DNA of 64,000 nt from Thiomicrorhabdus sp965602805 (lineage in GTDB: Bacteria; Pseudomonadota; Gammaproteobacteria; Thiomicrospirales; Thiomicrospiraceae), in assembly GCA_965602805.1 (NCBI GenBank), contig CBFCZK010000006.1, positions 62,001 to 126,000 of the forward strand, given 5' to 3'. The translations under genes were made by a program, and so were the position numbers. Shown here piece after piece: positions 53,584 through 62,060 of the stretch; the stretch's first letter is position 1, and each line of letters opens with the position of its first letter. The notes below the pieces were generated by a model. The model had not been told where the DNA came from, did no database searches, and saw only the letters and a program-made list of their open reading frames with translations.

Positions 53584-53737
53584 AATTATTCCTTTAAAAA
53601 CCCAGGTAAAATCCAGTAGAATAGAATGAATTACTAATTAAGCAGCGCACTTGATTCTACAAAGACTTTGTCCTGGCTTTTATGCCAAACAAAAGACGTA
53701 TTATACAAGTTCATTCATTCGCGGAGAAATTCAATCA

Positions 53738-54922
53738 ATGGCTAGTTTATCTGATCGTGTTAATCGAGTTAAACCTTCCCTCACTCTTGTAATCACAGCC
53801 AAAGCAGCTGAGTTAAAACGCGCGGGTAAAGACATTATTAGCCTCGGTGCTGGCGAGCCAGATTTTGATACCCCTGAACATATCAAAGCGGCGGGCATAT
53901 CGGCTATTCAAAACGGCCAAACTCGCTATACCGCCGTTGATGGAACGCCTGATTTAAAAGAAGCCATTCAAGCCAAATTTAAACGTGATAACGGTTTAGA
54001 TTTTGCCATGAACCAAATTTTGGTTTCTTCTGGTGGTAAGCAAAGTTTCTTCAACCTCTGCCAAGCGGTTTTAAATGATGGCGATGAAGTCATTATCCCA
54101 GCGCCTTATTGGGTCTCTTATCCAGATATGGCACTCCTAGCGGGTGGCGAGCCGATTATTATTGAAGCCGGTATAGAGCAATGTTTTAAAATCACTGCAA
54201 GCCAACTTGCCGATGCGATTACCCCTAAGACTAAAATGTTAGTGCTTAATAGCCCTTCAAATCCAACGGGCGCAGTCTACACGGCTGATGAGCTTAAAGC
54301 GTTAGGGGATGTTTTAGTTCAGCATCCAAACATCATCATTGCATCAGATGATATGTATGAGCACATTATGATTAGCGATATGCCTTTTACCAATATATTG
54401 GAAGTGTGTCCTGAGTTAACAGACCGTACAGTGGTGATGAATGGCGTATCAAAAGCCTACTCTATGACCGGTTGGCGAATTGGATACGCAGGCGGTCCGT
54501 CAGAGATTATTACAGGAATGCGCAAGGTACAATCACAAAGCACCTCTAATCCGTGTTCGATCTCTCAGGCCGCTGCTGTAGAAGCCCTGAATGGTTCACA
54601 AGAGTGCATTCAAACCATGTTGGTCGAATTCAAAAAGCGTCATACGTTTGTAGTCGAAAGAATCAATCAAATCCCGGGATTTAAATGCATTGAAGCGGAT
54701 GGTGCTTTTTACGCCTTTATGGATGTTTCTGAAGCATTAGAGATGAAAGATATGGTAAACGATGCTGACTTATCAACCGCCCTTTTAGAGGACAAATTAG
54801 TCGCCGTTGTGCCAGGTTCCGCATTTGGCGCAGACAAACATTTACGTATCTCTTTCGCCACTAGCATGGAAAACTTGGTGAATGCATTAGATCGTATTGA
54901 TGCATTTATGCAGGGTAAATAA
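53738..54922 (+). CDS. Class I aspartate aminotransferase
   Basis: A PLP enzyme transferring amino groups between aspartate (or related amino acids) and 2-oxoglutarate. The 394-aa product from ATG 53738 (GGAGAAA upstream) has SLGAGEPDFDTPEHI, SSGGKQSFFN (cofactor phosphate), LNSPSNPTGAVY, ASDDMYEH, the Schiff-base Lys in VMNGVSKAYSMTGWRIGYA, and ISFATS at the C-terminal Arg region (HLRISFATS). It is the Ib-subgroup type often named AspC/AatA in such bacteria. It is divergent from uvrB; the open frame upstream to 53651 is not typical of the family. Confidence 0.9.
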   Translation: MASLSDRVNRVKPSLTLVITAKAAELKRAGKDIISLGAGEPDFDTPEHIKAAGISAIQNGQTRYTAVDGTPDLKEAIQAKFKRDNGLDFAMNQILVSSGGKQSFFNLCQAVLNDGDEVIIPAPYWVSYPDMALLAGGEPIIIEAGIEQCFKITASQLADAITPKTKMLVLNSPSNPTGAVYTADELKALGDVLVQHPNIIIASDDMYEHIMISDMPFTNILEVCPELTDRTVVMNGVSKAYSMTGWRIGYAGGPSEIITGMRKVQSQSTSNPCSISQAAAVEALNGSQECIQTMLVEFKKRHTFVVERINQIPGFKCIEADGAFYAFMDVSEALEMKDMVNDADLSTALLEDKLVAVVPGSAFGADKHLRISFATSMENLVNALDRIDAFMQGK

Positions 54923-54970
54923 CCCTAAACAAATGTAGACAAGTCTATTTCGAGCTGATTATCGCTTTAT

Positions 54971-55013
54971 AAAAAAATCCCCGTTGATATTTTTATCAAC
55001 GGGGATTTTTTTT
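54971..55013 (+). terminator. Terminator after the aminotransferase gene
   Basis: AATCCCCGTTGATA and TATCAACGGGGATT form a long GC-rich stem with A runs before and a run of T after; effective in the plus direction and probably also in the minus direction. Confidence 0.9.
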
Positions 55014-55054
55014 GAATTCGATTAACCATCTACATAAAGTCAAGTTTTAAGATC

Positions 55055-55299
55055 GTGGGCAGAGTCAAAACTGTTTAACCCCCGGCTATAAGACAGTATC
55101 TGACCCCAAACTACAAACTATTCCGCCCGTCATTGCGAGAAAAGCGAAGCAATCCATGATTCACGTCTAAGCCACGAGCCATGGATTGCCACGTCACTTT
55201 ATTGCTCGCAATGACAAAACCCGAACACTCATGCATTACGAAAATCGGGGACAGAGTAAGAACGGTTTGACCCCGGACTATAAGTTATTACTCTGTCCC
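55055..55299. repeat. Compound REP-like repeat block
   Basis: Two diverged direct copies of an approximately 53-bp unit (55055-55107 and 55246-55299; shared pattern GG-ACAGAGT...TTTGACCCC-GG-CTATAAG...CTCTGTCCC) flank a hairpin, 55129-55215, with arms GTCATTGCGAG/CTCGCAATGAC and an inner stem GCAATCCATG/CATGGATTGC. Both motifs resemble widespread proteobacterial extragenic repeats. This fills the 440-bp gap, in which I see no gene. Confidence 0.75.
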
Positions 55300-55365
55300 A
55301 AAACGACCTTATCAAAGGGTTAAATGATTTAGGACAAACTTTTTCTGAGTACAGAATAAACTTGT

Positions 55366-56334
55366 TTAAAGTGCATCCCTCACCCGTAAAAACACCGGAA
55401 ATCGTGGCAGGCCTTTTTTCGTTAAACCAATATGTTGAAAAGTGATAATCTCTCCGACTTCCGGTGGATGAGATCTTTGTAAATCGCTCAAGCCACTGCC
55501 TATTTTTATCAATCTATCATCTGGCTGGGTTAAATCACCGAACTGACCATCCACAATTTCACACTTTAAAGCCCCAACTTTATTGAGATACTTACCCTTG
55601 CCTGGTGTATAGCCTTTTACCTGACACTCAGCATCTTGCTTGAATTTCACTTTTAAGGCATCACTCGAACGCCCTGCATGATATAAACTTTGTGGGTTTC
55701 TGACCACTAACCCCTCTCCACCTAACGTTATAACACGCTGTAGTTCAGCTTGTAATTGAGAGTCATTACTTATCTCAACTTGCTCAACGATGCGTAAATA
55801 AGGCGCAGGAAAATGCGTTAAATACAGATTCAAAATATTCATACGCGACAAAAGACCGTCGGCTTGGTTAGGCAGTTCAAAAATCTGATAAGTGATGGAT
55901 TGCCACCCCTTATGAGCCGTTTGTTTATTAACAATGGAAACAGTATCCTCGAATTGATTACGCCCTAACCACAATTCGCCATCCAGCTCGAAGGGTGGGA
56001 AGTTTTCAGTAAACCAGGCGGGCACAGCAAATGCTTTACCACTGCGACTCATTAACTGCCTGCCATTCCAATAAGCACGCACCCCATCCAGTTTTTCACT
56101 CATTAGCCAACCATTGACATTTTGTCCAGGCGCATATTCTTTTAACAACAATAAATCAGGCACGAACGGGGAAGCTTTTGAAGATGATAAGTGATGTTGA
56201 GTAGTGGCTTTGGAGTGGTCACCAACTCTTAAATCGCTCGGATTTAAATCATTGGCATTCACAGGCAACCAGCAACATAAAATGCTCAGCAATATGACCA
56301 GGCCCGGTAGATTAAATTTACAATTTGAATGCAT
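55366..56334 (-). CDS. ligE: Secreted ATP-dependent DNA ligase, Lig E type
   Basis: Seals nicks in DNA using ATP. The adenylation motif I is SEKLDGVRAYW (Lys nucleophile, about residue 80), with RSGK, ELDGELW (motif III), GEGLVVR (motif IV) and ALKVKFKQDAE (motif V); an OB domain forms the last 90 residues. The N-terminus has a hydrophobic signal (LPGLVILLSILCCWLPVNA) predicting export to the periplasm, as for Lig E enzymes. At 322 aa it is longer than most Lig E because of a Ser/His-rich stretch after the signal. It is next to a ComEA-like gene, which suggests a role with incoming or extracellular DNA (inference). A variant palindrome (ACCAGGCCCGGT) is at 56297. Confidence 0.92.
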   Translation of the reverse strand: MHSNCKFNLPGLVILLSILCCWLPVNANDLNPSDLRVGDHSKATTQHHLSSSKASPFVPDLLLLKEYAPGQNVNGWLMSEKLDGVRAYWNGRQLMSRSGKAFAVPAWFTENFPPFELDGELWLGRNQFEDTVSIVNKQTAHKGWQSITYQIFELPNQADGLLSRMNILNLYLTHFPAPYLRIVEQVEISNDSQLQAELQRVITLGGEGLVVRNPQSLYHAGRSSDALKVKFKQDAECQVKGYTPGKGKYLNKVGALKCEIVDGQFGDLTQPDDRLIKIGSGLSDLQRSHPPEVGEIITFQHIGLTKKGLPRFPVFLRVRDAL

Positions 56335-56475
56335 CTTTCATACTCATTTAGTGAATGATTTGGGTTAGTGTTAGTACCGATTTCTGTGAATTCGGTTGCT
56401 GGTGAAAATACCACACAGAAAACCTCCATGCAGACTTTAAACCGAATACCACAAACAAAAAAGCCCAATCAAATG

Positions 56476-56487
56476 ACCAGGCCTGGT
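56476..56487. repeat. Dispersed palindrome ACCAGGCCTGGT, copy 8
   Basis: Exact copy, intergenic, 30 bp past the stop of the minus-strand comEA-like gene. Confidence 0.9.
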
Positions 56488-56517
56488 GAGAATTATTAAA
56501 CTTTTTATTTCATTCGA

Positions 56518-56787
56518 TTATTTTGATTTATCCATCTTGAACACTAAATCCATTTTAATCTTGTCCAGAGTTTTCTCACCAATACCTTTCACCTGTAAAA
56601 GGTCTTCTGGTTTTGTGCAATGTGTCGCTTTACATAATGTAGAAATCGCAGCCGCTTTGACTGGACCTATACCACTCAACGCAGCAGAAATCTCTTCATC
56701 TGAAGCAGTATTAACATTAACCGGACTTGCCAACACACTGGCACTAAAAGTAAACAACGCTATTAATAGACTATTTTTCAACAACAT
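56518..56787 (-). CDS. comEA: ComEA-like periplasmic helix-hairpin-helix DNA-binding protein
   Basis: An 89-aa protein with a signal peptide (LLIALFTFSASVLA) and a single helix-hairpin-helix repeat pair: VNVNTASDEEISAALSGIGP then LLQVKGIGEKTLDKIK, the double GIG hairpins of ComEA. Such small gammaproteobacterial ComEA proteins bind DNA entering through type IV pilus-linked uptake. Two cysteines (STLCKATHC) may form a disulphide. It lies just upstream of the lig E gene on the same strand, and pilT/pilU are in the same region, so a competence function is plausible. Confidence 0.9.
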   Translation of the reverse strand: MLLKNSLLIALFTFSASVLASPVNVNTASDEEISAALSGIGPVKAAAISTLCKATHCTKPEDLLQVKGIGEKTLDKIKMDLVFKMDKSK

Positions 56788-56964
56788 AACTGTACTCCAC
56801 TATGAAATAAATAAGACACCATTATAAAAATGGCGAAAATCCATCATAACAGAACACAAGATAAAGATAAGACTTAAATACACCTCGGTACGTAATAACA
56901 ACCAACCAACTCGTGTCTACTTAAAGAGATGATTGATTGCATTCAATACATGAAAATGAATAAA

Positions 56965-59097
56965 TCACCTCAAAACATTTTCAAATGAATCTTTTACATA
57001 GCCCAGACTTCTAGAGTCTGTTAAATCATACAATTCATGCTTTTTGTGTAACTTTTGGCCACCATCTCTTGTCAAAAACTGCCAAGTAAAACCTGCGGTA
57101 TCCGTTGTTGATTTAAAGGTAAAAAGACTAAGAGGCATTGAAAAGTAGAAGCCCTTGTCAAAACTCCCTTCACCAAACTCTTCCGCAGAAACATTGGTTT
57201 TCGTTGCCCAAAAGCCCATTTTAGCGCCACTTCTAAATTTACGACCAATATCAATCGTAACCCCTTGATCTTTTGCTAAATACTGTCCGGCGCTCAGTTT
57301 GACTAAAACATGGCTATCGGTTTCGTAATAGCCGGTGAAATGTCCCGTCGCCACTGAGTAATCCCTAAAGCCAAACTTTTGATCAAAATCTCGTTGCTGA
57401 ACATAATTAACATCCAAGCCCAAAGCCCACTGCTTACCGTGTGGACGATACAACACCTCGGCACCCACACCACCGTACATCGATTCTAAATACCCAATAT
57501 ATCCCAGTGCAAAAACATCAGGAGAAATCGCTTCAAAGTCTAGCAATTGCAAGCTATTCATACGTAGCGGTGATGTCTTTAAATACTCTTTAATATTCGT
57601 TCGTACTCTCGGCAAATTCGAAGGCGCGGTATATTCAAATTGATCATAGTTATCAATTAAGCCTAAATCTACCCCCCCACTCAACCAGCTATTTTGTCTA
57701 ACAAAATAATTAGCATTCGCTGATAGGCTTAATTGATAGAGTAAAAACTCGTCTGGCCCACCAAAACTTCCTGAGAAACTTGGTTTAATTTCATAATCCA
57801 AATCGCCTTTAGGGGCTTCATATAAAATATCTGCTTTAGAATCTAAGGCTGTCGGCATAAAATCCGTAGATGCTAAAACAGTTCGAGAATTGGTTTCCAG
57901 CTGTGCCGCAGCTTTAAACTTCTCAACATCAAGTGAAATACTCGAAATATCCACGCCATTAAAGCTGTCGACAAAAACTAAATCCTCAGTCTCTTCAAGC
58001 GGGGTATTCAGTAATATTCGAGCAGCACGACCCAAACCTTTAGCAACCTCTTGATAATCTGACTGTTGACCTTTTATAATCAAATGTTCATGGTCACGGG
58101 AGACAGAGCTGACGTTGTAACCTGAGAACGCCTTTAGATCTTCAGCAACCTTAGGCCATTCCGTCACATCAGAATATGGTTTATCTAAGACCTCTACTGG
58201 CAGGGGGTCTAATACCTTCTTAGCCCCTGTAGACTTTAAATTCGTTTTAAACGTAAGGCCAAGCATTGCCGTTGTTCCACGAACATAACCTAACTGTAGA
58301 TCAATCGCATTATTAAAAGAGTAAACCAAACCAATATTAAGCGGACTTCTCTGCTCAAACACATTCCCCTGCGGTTCAGTCTGATAATTATTCGCATCAT
58401 ATTCTAATTTCAACGCCAGGGGAGAGGTATCAAAATGATATTCCGCGCCCGCAAACAGAGACACTCTTTCCCCTGAAAAGAAAACCGTTGGATCAATCGT
58501 CCCCCCAGAACCCACCGCAGTTTCACGGGAGTTAAAGCTATCAGAGAGCAGCGTCAACGGATTTCTAATATGTCCTTGAGTTCCGAGATAGCCCCACCCC
58601 ATACCGAAGGTTAAATCGATATTTTTAATCTGTTTACTGGCAACAATATACTCGCCCGAAAACAAGCCCGTTCCACCCACATCATTAATACCCAATGAAA
58701 CCTCAGGTAAATAATAAGTCTCTTCTAAAAGCTGAACTTTAATATCCGTTGATTTATCTTTATAGCTTTGCGAACCAGCAATGCTCGCTCCGTATAATCT
58801 ATTTTCAATATCCGTATATTTAAACAACACCTGAAGCCAAGGCAGTGGCTGACCTATTACGCTATAACGATTATAAGGAGAGGCTTGAGATAAGTGGATG
58901 GCAAAACTACCTTCTTCTAACATCCGCGCAGAAGGCATTTCAACCAATCCACTTGGCCCCGAAACAGTCTGAGTAACCATTAAAGGCTGAGCGAAAACGG
59001 CAAAACTAAGGCAAGTAAATAGCCCGCCTAAAATGGGCTTTACAAAAGCAAGCAAGCGAATAGCAGAGATCAAGGTATCACCTGCAATGCTAACCAT
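56965..59097 (-). CDS. yjbH: YjbH/GfcD-like outer-membrane polysaccharide protein
   Basis: A large exported beta-rich protein of group-4-capsule/exopolysaccharide clusters. The ATG at 59097 gives about 710 aa (E. coli YjbH is near 700) with a signal peptide (PILGGLFTCLSFAVFAQP). The mature start GPSGLVEMPSARMLEEGSFA is the YjbH signature, and alternating aromatic strands run to the C-terminus, consistent with a beta barrel. It overlaps yjbG by 28 bp; a TTG at 59073 overlapping the yjbG stop is an alternative start. It is last in the operon. Confidence 0.88.
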   Translation of the reverse strand: MVSIAGDTLISAIRLLAFVKPILGGLFTCLSFAVFAQPLMVTQTVSGPSGLVEMPSARMLEEGSFAIHLSQASPYNRYSVIGQPLPWLQVLFKYTDIENRLYGASIAGSQSYKDKSTDIKVQLLEETYYLPEVSLGINDVGGTGLFSGEYIVASKQIKNIDLTFGMGWGYLGTQGHIRNPLTLLSDSFNSRETAVGSGGTIDPTVFFSGERVSLFAGAEYHFDTSPLALKLEYDANNYQTEPQGNVFEQRSPLNIGLVYSFNNAIDLQLGYVRGTTAMLGLTFKTNLKSTGAKKVLDPLPVEVLDKPYSDVTEWPKVAEDLKAFSGYNVSSVSRDHEHLIIKGQQSDYQEVAKGLGRAARILLNTPLEETEDLVFVDSFNGVDISSISLDVEKFKAAAQLETNSRTVLASTDFMPTALDSKADILYEAPKGDLDYEIKPSFSGSFGGPDEFLLYQLSLSANANYFVRQNSWLSGGVDLGLIDNYDQFEYTAPSNLPRVRTNIKEYLKTSPLRMNSLQLLDFEAISPDVFALGYIGYLESMYGGVGAEVLYRPHGKQWALGLDVNYVQQRDFDQKFGFRDYSVATGHFTGYYETDSHVLVKLSAGQYLAKDQGVTIDIGRKFRSGAKMGFWATKTNVSAEEFGEGSFDKGFYFSMPLSLFTFKSTTDTAGFTWQFLTRDGGQKLHKKHELYDLTDSRSLGYVKDSFENVLR

Positions 59098-59822
59098 TCC
59101 ATCAACCTTGGATAAAATTGTGGTGCAACCTCTTCGATGTCCATTCCTGAAAATTCGGTAATCAACCAAGCACCTGGGGCAGCGTAGTGTTCATCGTTTG
59201 TCCACCAACCCACTTTAACCCTAACCACCGAAGTGTTTGGCTGGACAATCCATAGCCAACCAGGCTGACAATCAGTGCAAATAGGATTTTGATTAACGAT
59301 ATCGTTCACACTTAAGCTTGAATTGTATTCAATAGAATTTACTTTGAAACCAAGCATGTTTATGATTTTTGGCATTTTAGGAAAATGAAATATTGCATCT
59401 ACAGTGAGTATTCTGTTTTTTAAAGGCAACATTTCAACGTGAAACAGATCTAAATCCATATTGACAACACGCCCGGTCGCGGGCTGCATAGAGACTCGAT
59501 CTGAGATATTCTGAAAATACTTACGGGCGGTCGTTGACTCTGCTTGTTGAATAATCTTGTTGAGGTCTTTTAACAGATTATCTTTAAGTTTTTGCTGATG
59601 TAGCACTCGATAAGGCTCTACCCATGAAGCAGCATAGAGAAATGCACATTCAGTTGAATCTGCCATTGTTAACACATTAAATAGAGAAATTTTCTCAGGT
59701 ATGATTACAGATTTGGGTTGTTCGACACAACCTGAATAAGTGATATTAAATTCTGCTTGAACCATCATAGATAAATGGACTAACAGCACTCCACTGAAAA
59801 GCTTAACCATCAAAGACTTCAT
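59070..59822 (-). CDS. yjbG: YjbG/GfcC-like periplasmic capsule protein
   Basis: Periplasmic protein of the YjbEFGH/GfcABCD system. From ATG 59822, which overlaps the yjbF stop (ATGA), the product is 250 aa with a clear signal peptide (LMVKLFSGVLLVHLSMMVQA). The mature part has the family's N-terminal beta-grasp-like region and ends with AAPGAWLITEFSGMD and a helical tail. An upstream extension to 59906 overlaps yjbF and is unlikely. Its exact biochemical role in export is not established for the family. Confidence 0.85.
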   Translation of the reverse strand: MKSLMVKLFSGVLLVHLSMMVQAEFNITYSGCVEQPKSVIIPEKISLFNVLTMADSTECAFLYAASWVEPYRVLHQQKLKDNLLKDLNKIIQQAESTTARKYFQNISDRVSMQPATGRVVNMDLDLFHVEMLPLKNRILTVDAIFHFPKMPKIINMLGFKVNSIEYNSSLSVNDIVNQNPICTDCQPGWLWIVQPNTSVVRVKVGWWTNDEHYAAPGAWLITEFSGMDIEEVAPQFYPRLMEWLALQVIP

Positions 59823-60538
59823 GGATATGCCACCTGGCGCCAGGGCTTGACGACTTGATAGTGTATTTCGGGTACATTTGGCCCCCACTTCTGAATGGAC
59901 TCCCAAATAAAGTTGGTTTTAGTATCTTTCCAATACACATTGGTATAACTGTAATCCATACTCGGTATCTGAATCTGCTCTTCAATTCTAAGAAGCTTAA
60001 CAGGCAATCCCCACAAAACACGCTCTTCAAAAGAAACACCCTCAATGGTTAAAGTCCCTTTAACCGCAAAACGATTTAAACTCAGGAAATCTAATGTAAT
60101 CGGTAGTTTAACCCGCTGATTTAATGCAAACCCCTGTAACTCAAAACGTTTCCACAAAGCATCCGCTTTAATAGAAGAAAGCTCTGATTGAACATTATAG
60201 ACTTGCGTCACACGGCCTGAGTTTGTGGTAAATCCAAAGCGATCCTGACTGTACCATTTAAGTTCATTCCCTGACATGTGGCCTAAGGGCATTAGGACAT
60301 TATGATTTTTATTCAGTGAAACTTGCATAACAGCATAAGGGAGTTTTTCTGCCTCAGACTGAGACAAGTTCTGCTTTGCAGACAACGCTTGATAGGCCGA
60401 ATAAAATGCAGCAAATGGACTCTCTTGCTCGCGGTTAGTAGAACAACCAGACAAAACCAGCAAGCCCGCCACAATCCAGAGCCAACGTATAAAAAAACCG
60501 CCTATTAGGCGGCTTTTAAAAGAACAAAAATAAGTCAT
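59819..60538 (-). CDS. yjbF: YjbF/GfcB-like outer-membrane lipoprotein
   Basis: The 239-aa product has a lipoprotein signal with lipobox LVLSGC (Cys at about residue 32) and no Asp at +2, predicting outer-membrane sorting. The remainder matches the YjbF/GfcB layout (QDRFGFTTNSGRVTQVYN; SYTNVYWKDTKTNFIWES). The first 17 codons from ATG 60538 contain a terminator-like hairpin (60490-60516), unusual for coding sequence and likely to reduce transcription of yjbFGH relative to yjbE. No ATG or clear alternative start exists downstream of the hairpin before the signal sequence. Confidence 0.85.
   Translation of the reverse strand: MTYFCSFKSRLIGGFFIRWLWIVAGLLVLSGCSTNREQESPFAAFYSAYQALSAKQNLSQSEAEKLPYAVMQVSLNKNHNVLMPLGHMSGNELKWYSQDRFGFTTNSGRVTQVYNVQSELSSIKADALWKRFELQGFALNQRVKLPITLDFLSLNRFAVKGTLTIEGVSFEERVLWGLPVKLLRIEEQIQIPSMDYSYTNVYWKDTKTNFIWESIQKWGPNVPEIHYQVVKPWRQVAYP
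60490..60516 (-). terminator. Attenuator-like hairpin inside the start of yjbF
   Basis: CCGCC/GGCGG arms around TATTA, flanked by A and T runs, give on the minus strand a compact stem followed by seven T residues. It lies 32 bp past the yjbE stop but inside the yjbF frame. Confidence 0.7.
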
Positions 60539-60547
60539 GATAACGAT

Positions 60548-60844
60548 TTAATTAGTCGTACCAGTTGTTCCTGAGTTTTTATTTTCGTTGTTGTTTGTAA
60601 CAACCACCGCACCCGCAACCACTGCACCACCAACAATCGCAACAGTAGAAAGACCAGCAAGACCCGCCGCACCCGCTGCAGCCGCCGCTCCACCAGCCGC
60701 TGCACCACCTGCTGCCGCTGCCGCACCACCTGCGCCGCCAGCGGAAGCTCCTACAACCCCTACTGCTGCAGCTGCATGTACACTAGGAACCATCATGACA
60801 GAACAAACTGCCGCCGCCGCTACTAACTTCATTAAGTCTTTCAT
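60548..60844 (-). CDS. yjbE: YjbE/GfcA-like small secreted Ala/Gly-rich protein
   Basis: A 98-aa exported protein: signal peptide (LVAAAAVCSVMMVPSVHA), then a long low-complexity Ala/Gly tract of GGAAAAAGGAAAGGAAAAA type, a hydrophobic segment (VAIVGGAVVAGAVVV) and an Asn/Thr-rich tail. This composition and its place before yjbF match YjbE/GfcA. Start ATG 60844 has GGAG 6 nt upstream; ATG 60856 lacks one. It probably heads the yjbEFGH unit. Function in the family is poorly known. Confidence 0.75.
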   Translation of the reverse strand: MKDLMKLVAAAAVCSVMMVPSVHAAAAVGVVGASAGGAGGAAAAAGGAAAGGAAAAAGAAGLAGLSTVAIVGGAVVAGAVVVTNNNENKNSGTTGTTN

Positions 60845-60980
60845 ATTCTTCTCCATTTATTCATTAGTTAATTCAATTAATCTGTGGATTATCCACTAAG
60901 TCTATTCATTTGTAAATATTTCTACTTAGAGTTAAAACCTATTTATTAGATTTTTTTTGCAAACAAAACAAATGCTTAAC

Positions 60981-62060
60981 TTATTCTATTTGACTGTTCA
61001 TTCTCACTAAACGGGTAGTACGCCAATCCAGAATTAGAGCTAAAAACAGGGACAGCATCAAACCCAAAACAAAGCCAACCGCAACCATCAAACCTTTTTT
61101 AGGACTAGAGGCTTGTTCAGCGACAATCGCCGGATCAATAACCTTAAAAACATACTCCTGTTTAACTTGTGCAAAAGTAACCTTCTTAAGATTATCCTCA
61201 ATCATTTGCAAGGCGATGGTTCTAAAGTCTTGCAATTCAATCGTCGGCAGTTTGTCCTGCATATACGTAATGGTCGCTTGAGACTCTGCAATGGCCTTTT
61301 GGCGTAATTCATTATCCACCCGCAAGACTAATTCATTTGCCCAATCTCTGGCCACAATAGGATCAATCCACTTGATTTTTAAAGTAAACATCCCTGATTT
61401 TGAATCTTCGGAAATAGATAAAACGTTTTTACTAAAAAAGTCTACAGCACTGTAAACAGAAGGCTCACCTTCTCCTAAAAGCTCCTGCCCCTCATAACTG
61501 AACTTGGCTCCACCTTCGGCGCTGCCCAAAAGACTGGTAATCGTTTCTTTAAAGCTACCCGTAAAACGCTCAGAGACTAACCAACGGCTATTCCCTCCGT
61601 CCCATGACTTATAAAATAACTGCTTCTTTAAATCCATTTCAAGAATGTAATCTTTCAAAAAACGTTTTGACTTTAACGTGGTCACAGCCTCGGCAGACAG
61701 GGCCATCTCACCACCGGAAGGTAAAGAAATACCTGCTAAACTTGCCAAGCCACCATACTTAGAAGCCAAACTACTATCGCCGCCGCCCGACACAGGCATG
61801 AGAGAAACACTCGACTCATATTGCGGAGTGATAAATAAAGTGGCTAACGCAACACTAAACGTCACCAGGCCTGTTAAAACCAAAATAAGCCATTTACGTT
61901 TCATCAAACTTGACCAAAGTTCAGCCAGATCAATCTCATCCTCTGCTAATAGTTGGTTAGTATTTTGGTGAAGTAATGCTTGTAACATCTCCGGCGTCAG
62001 TTCAATTTTAGTGCTTTCTGTAGACGTAGCGCCTGGCACTTTGACAGATTCTGCAGGCAT
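60981..62060 (-). CDS. Wzz-family chain-length/co-polymerase protein (second copy)
   Basis: A 359-aa polysaccharide co-polymerase with TM1 at about residues 55-75 (KWLILVLTGLVTFSVALATLF), a long periplasmic domain with YESSVSLMPVSGG and LASLAGISLPSGG, and TM2 near the C-terminus (GLMVAVGFVLGLMLSLFLALI). No kinase domain. It shares EIDLAELWSSLMKRK before TM1 with the copy at 48 kb. It overlaps the SLBB export gene by 1 bp (TAATG), so it serves that export system, upstream of yjbEFGH. A near-match to the palindrome (one mismatch) is at 61864. Confidence 0.9.
   Translation of the reverse strand: MPAESVKVPGATSTESTKIELTPEMLQALLHQNTNQLLAEDEIDLAELWSSLMKRKWLILVLTGLVTFSVALATLFITPQYESSVSLMPVSGGGDSSLASKYGGLASLAGISLPSGGEMALSAEAVTTLKSKRFLKDYILEMDLKKQLFYKSWDGGNSRWLVSERFTGSFKETITSLLGSAEGGAKFSYEGQELLGEGEPSVYSAVDFFSKNVLSISEDSKSGMFTLKIKWIDPIVARDWANELVLRVDNELRQKAIAESQATITYMQDKLPTIELQDFRTIALQMIEDNLKKVTFAQVKQEYVFKVIDPAIVAEQASSPKKGLMVAVGFVLGLMLSLFLALILDWRTTRLVRMNSQIE

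Noticed and set aside
53584..53737. LexA box upstream of uvrB
   Set aside because: A CTG half-site is present on the minus strand but no properly spaced CAG partner, so SOS control cannot be claimed.
60588..60899. Plus-strand 103-aa Ala/Pro-rich open frame
   Set aside because: It is the antisense shadow of the Ala/Gly-rich yjbE gene; GC-rich repeats keep the opposite strand free of stops.
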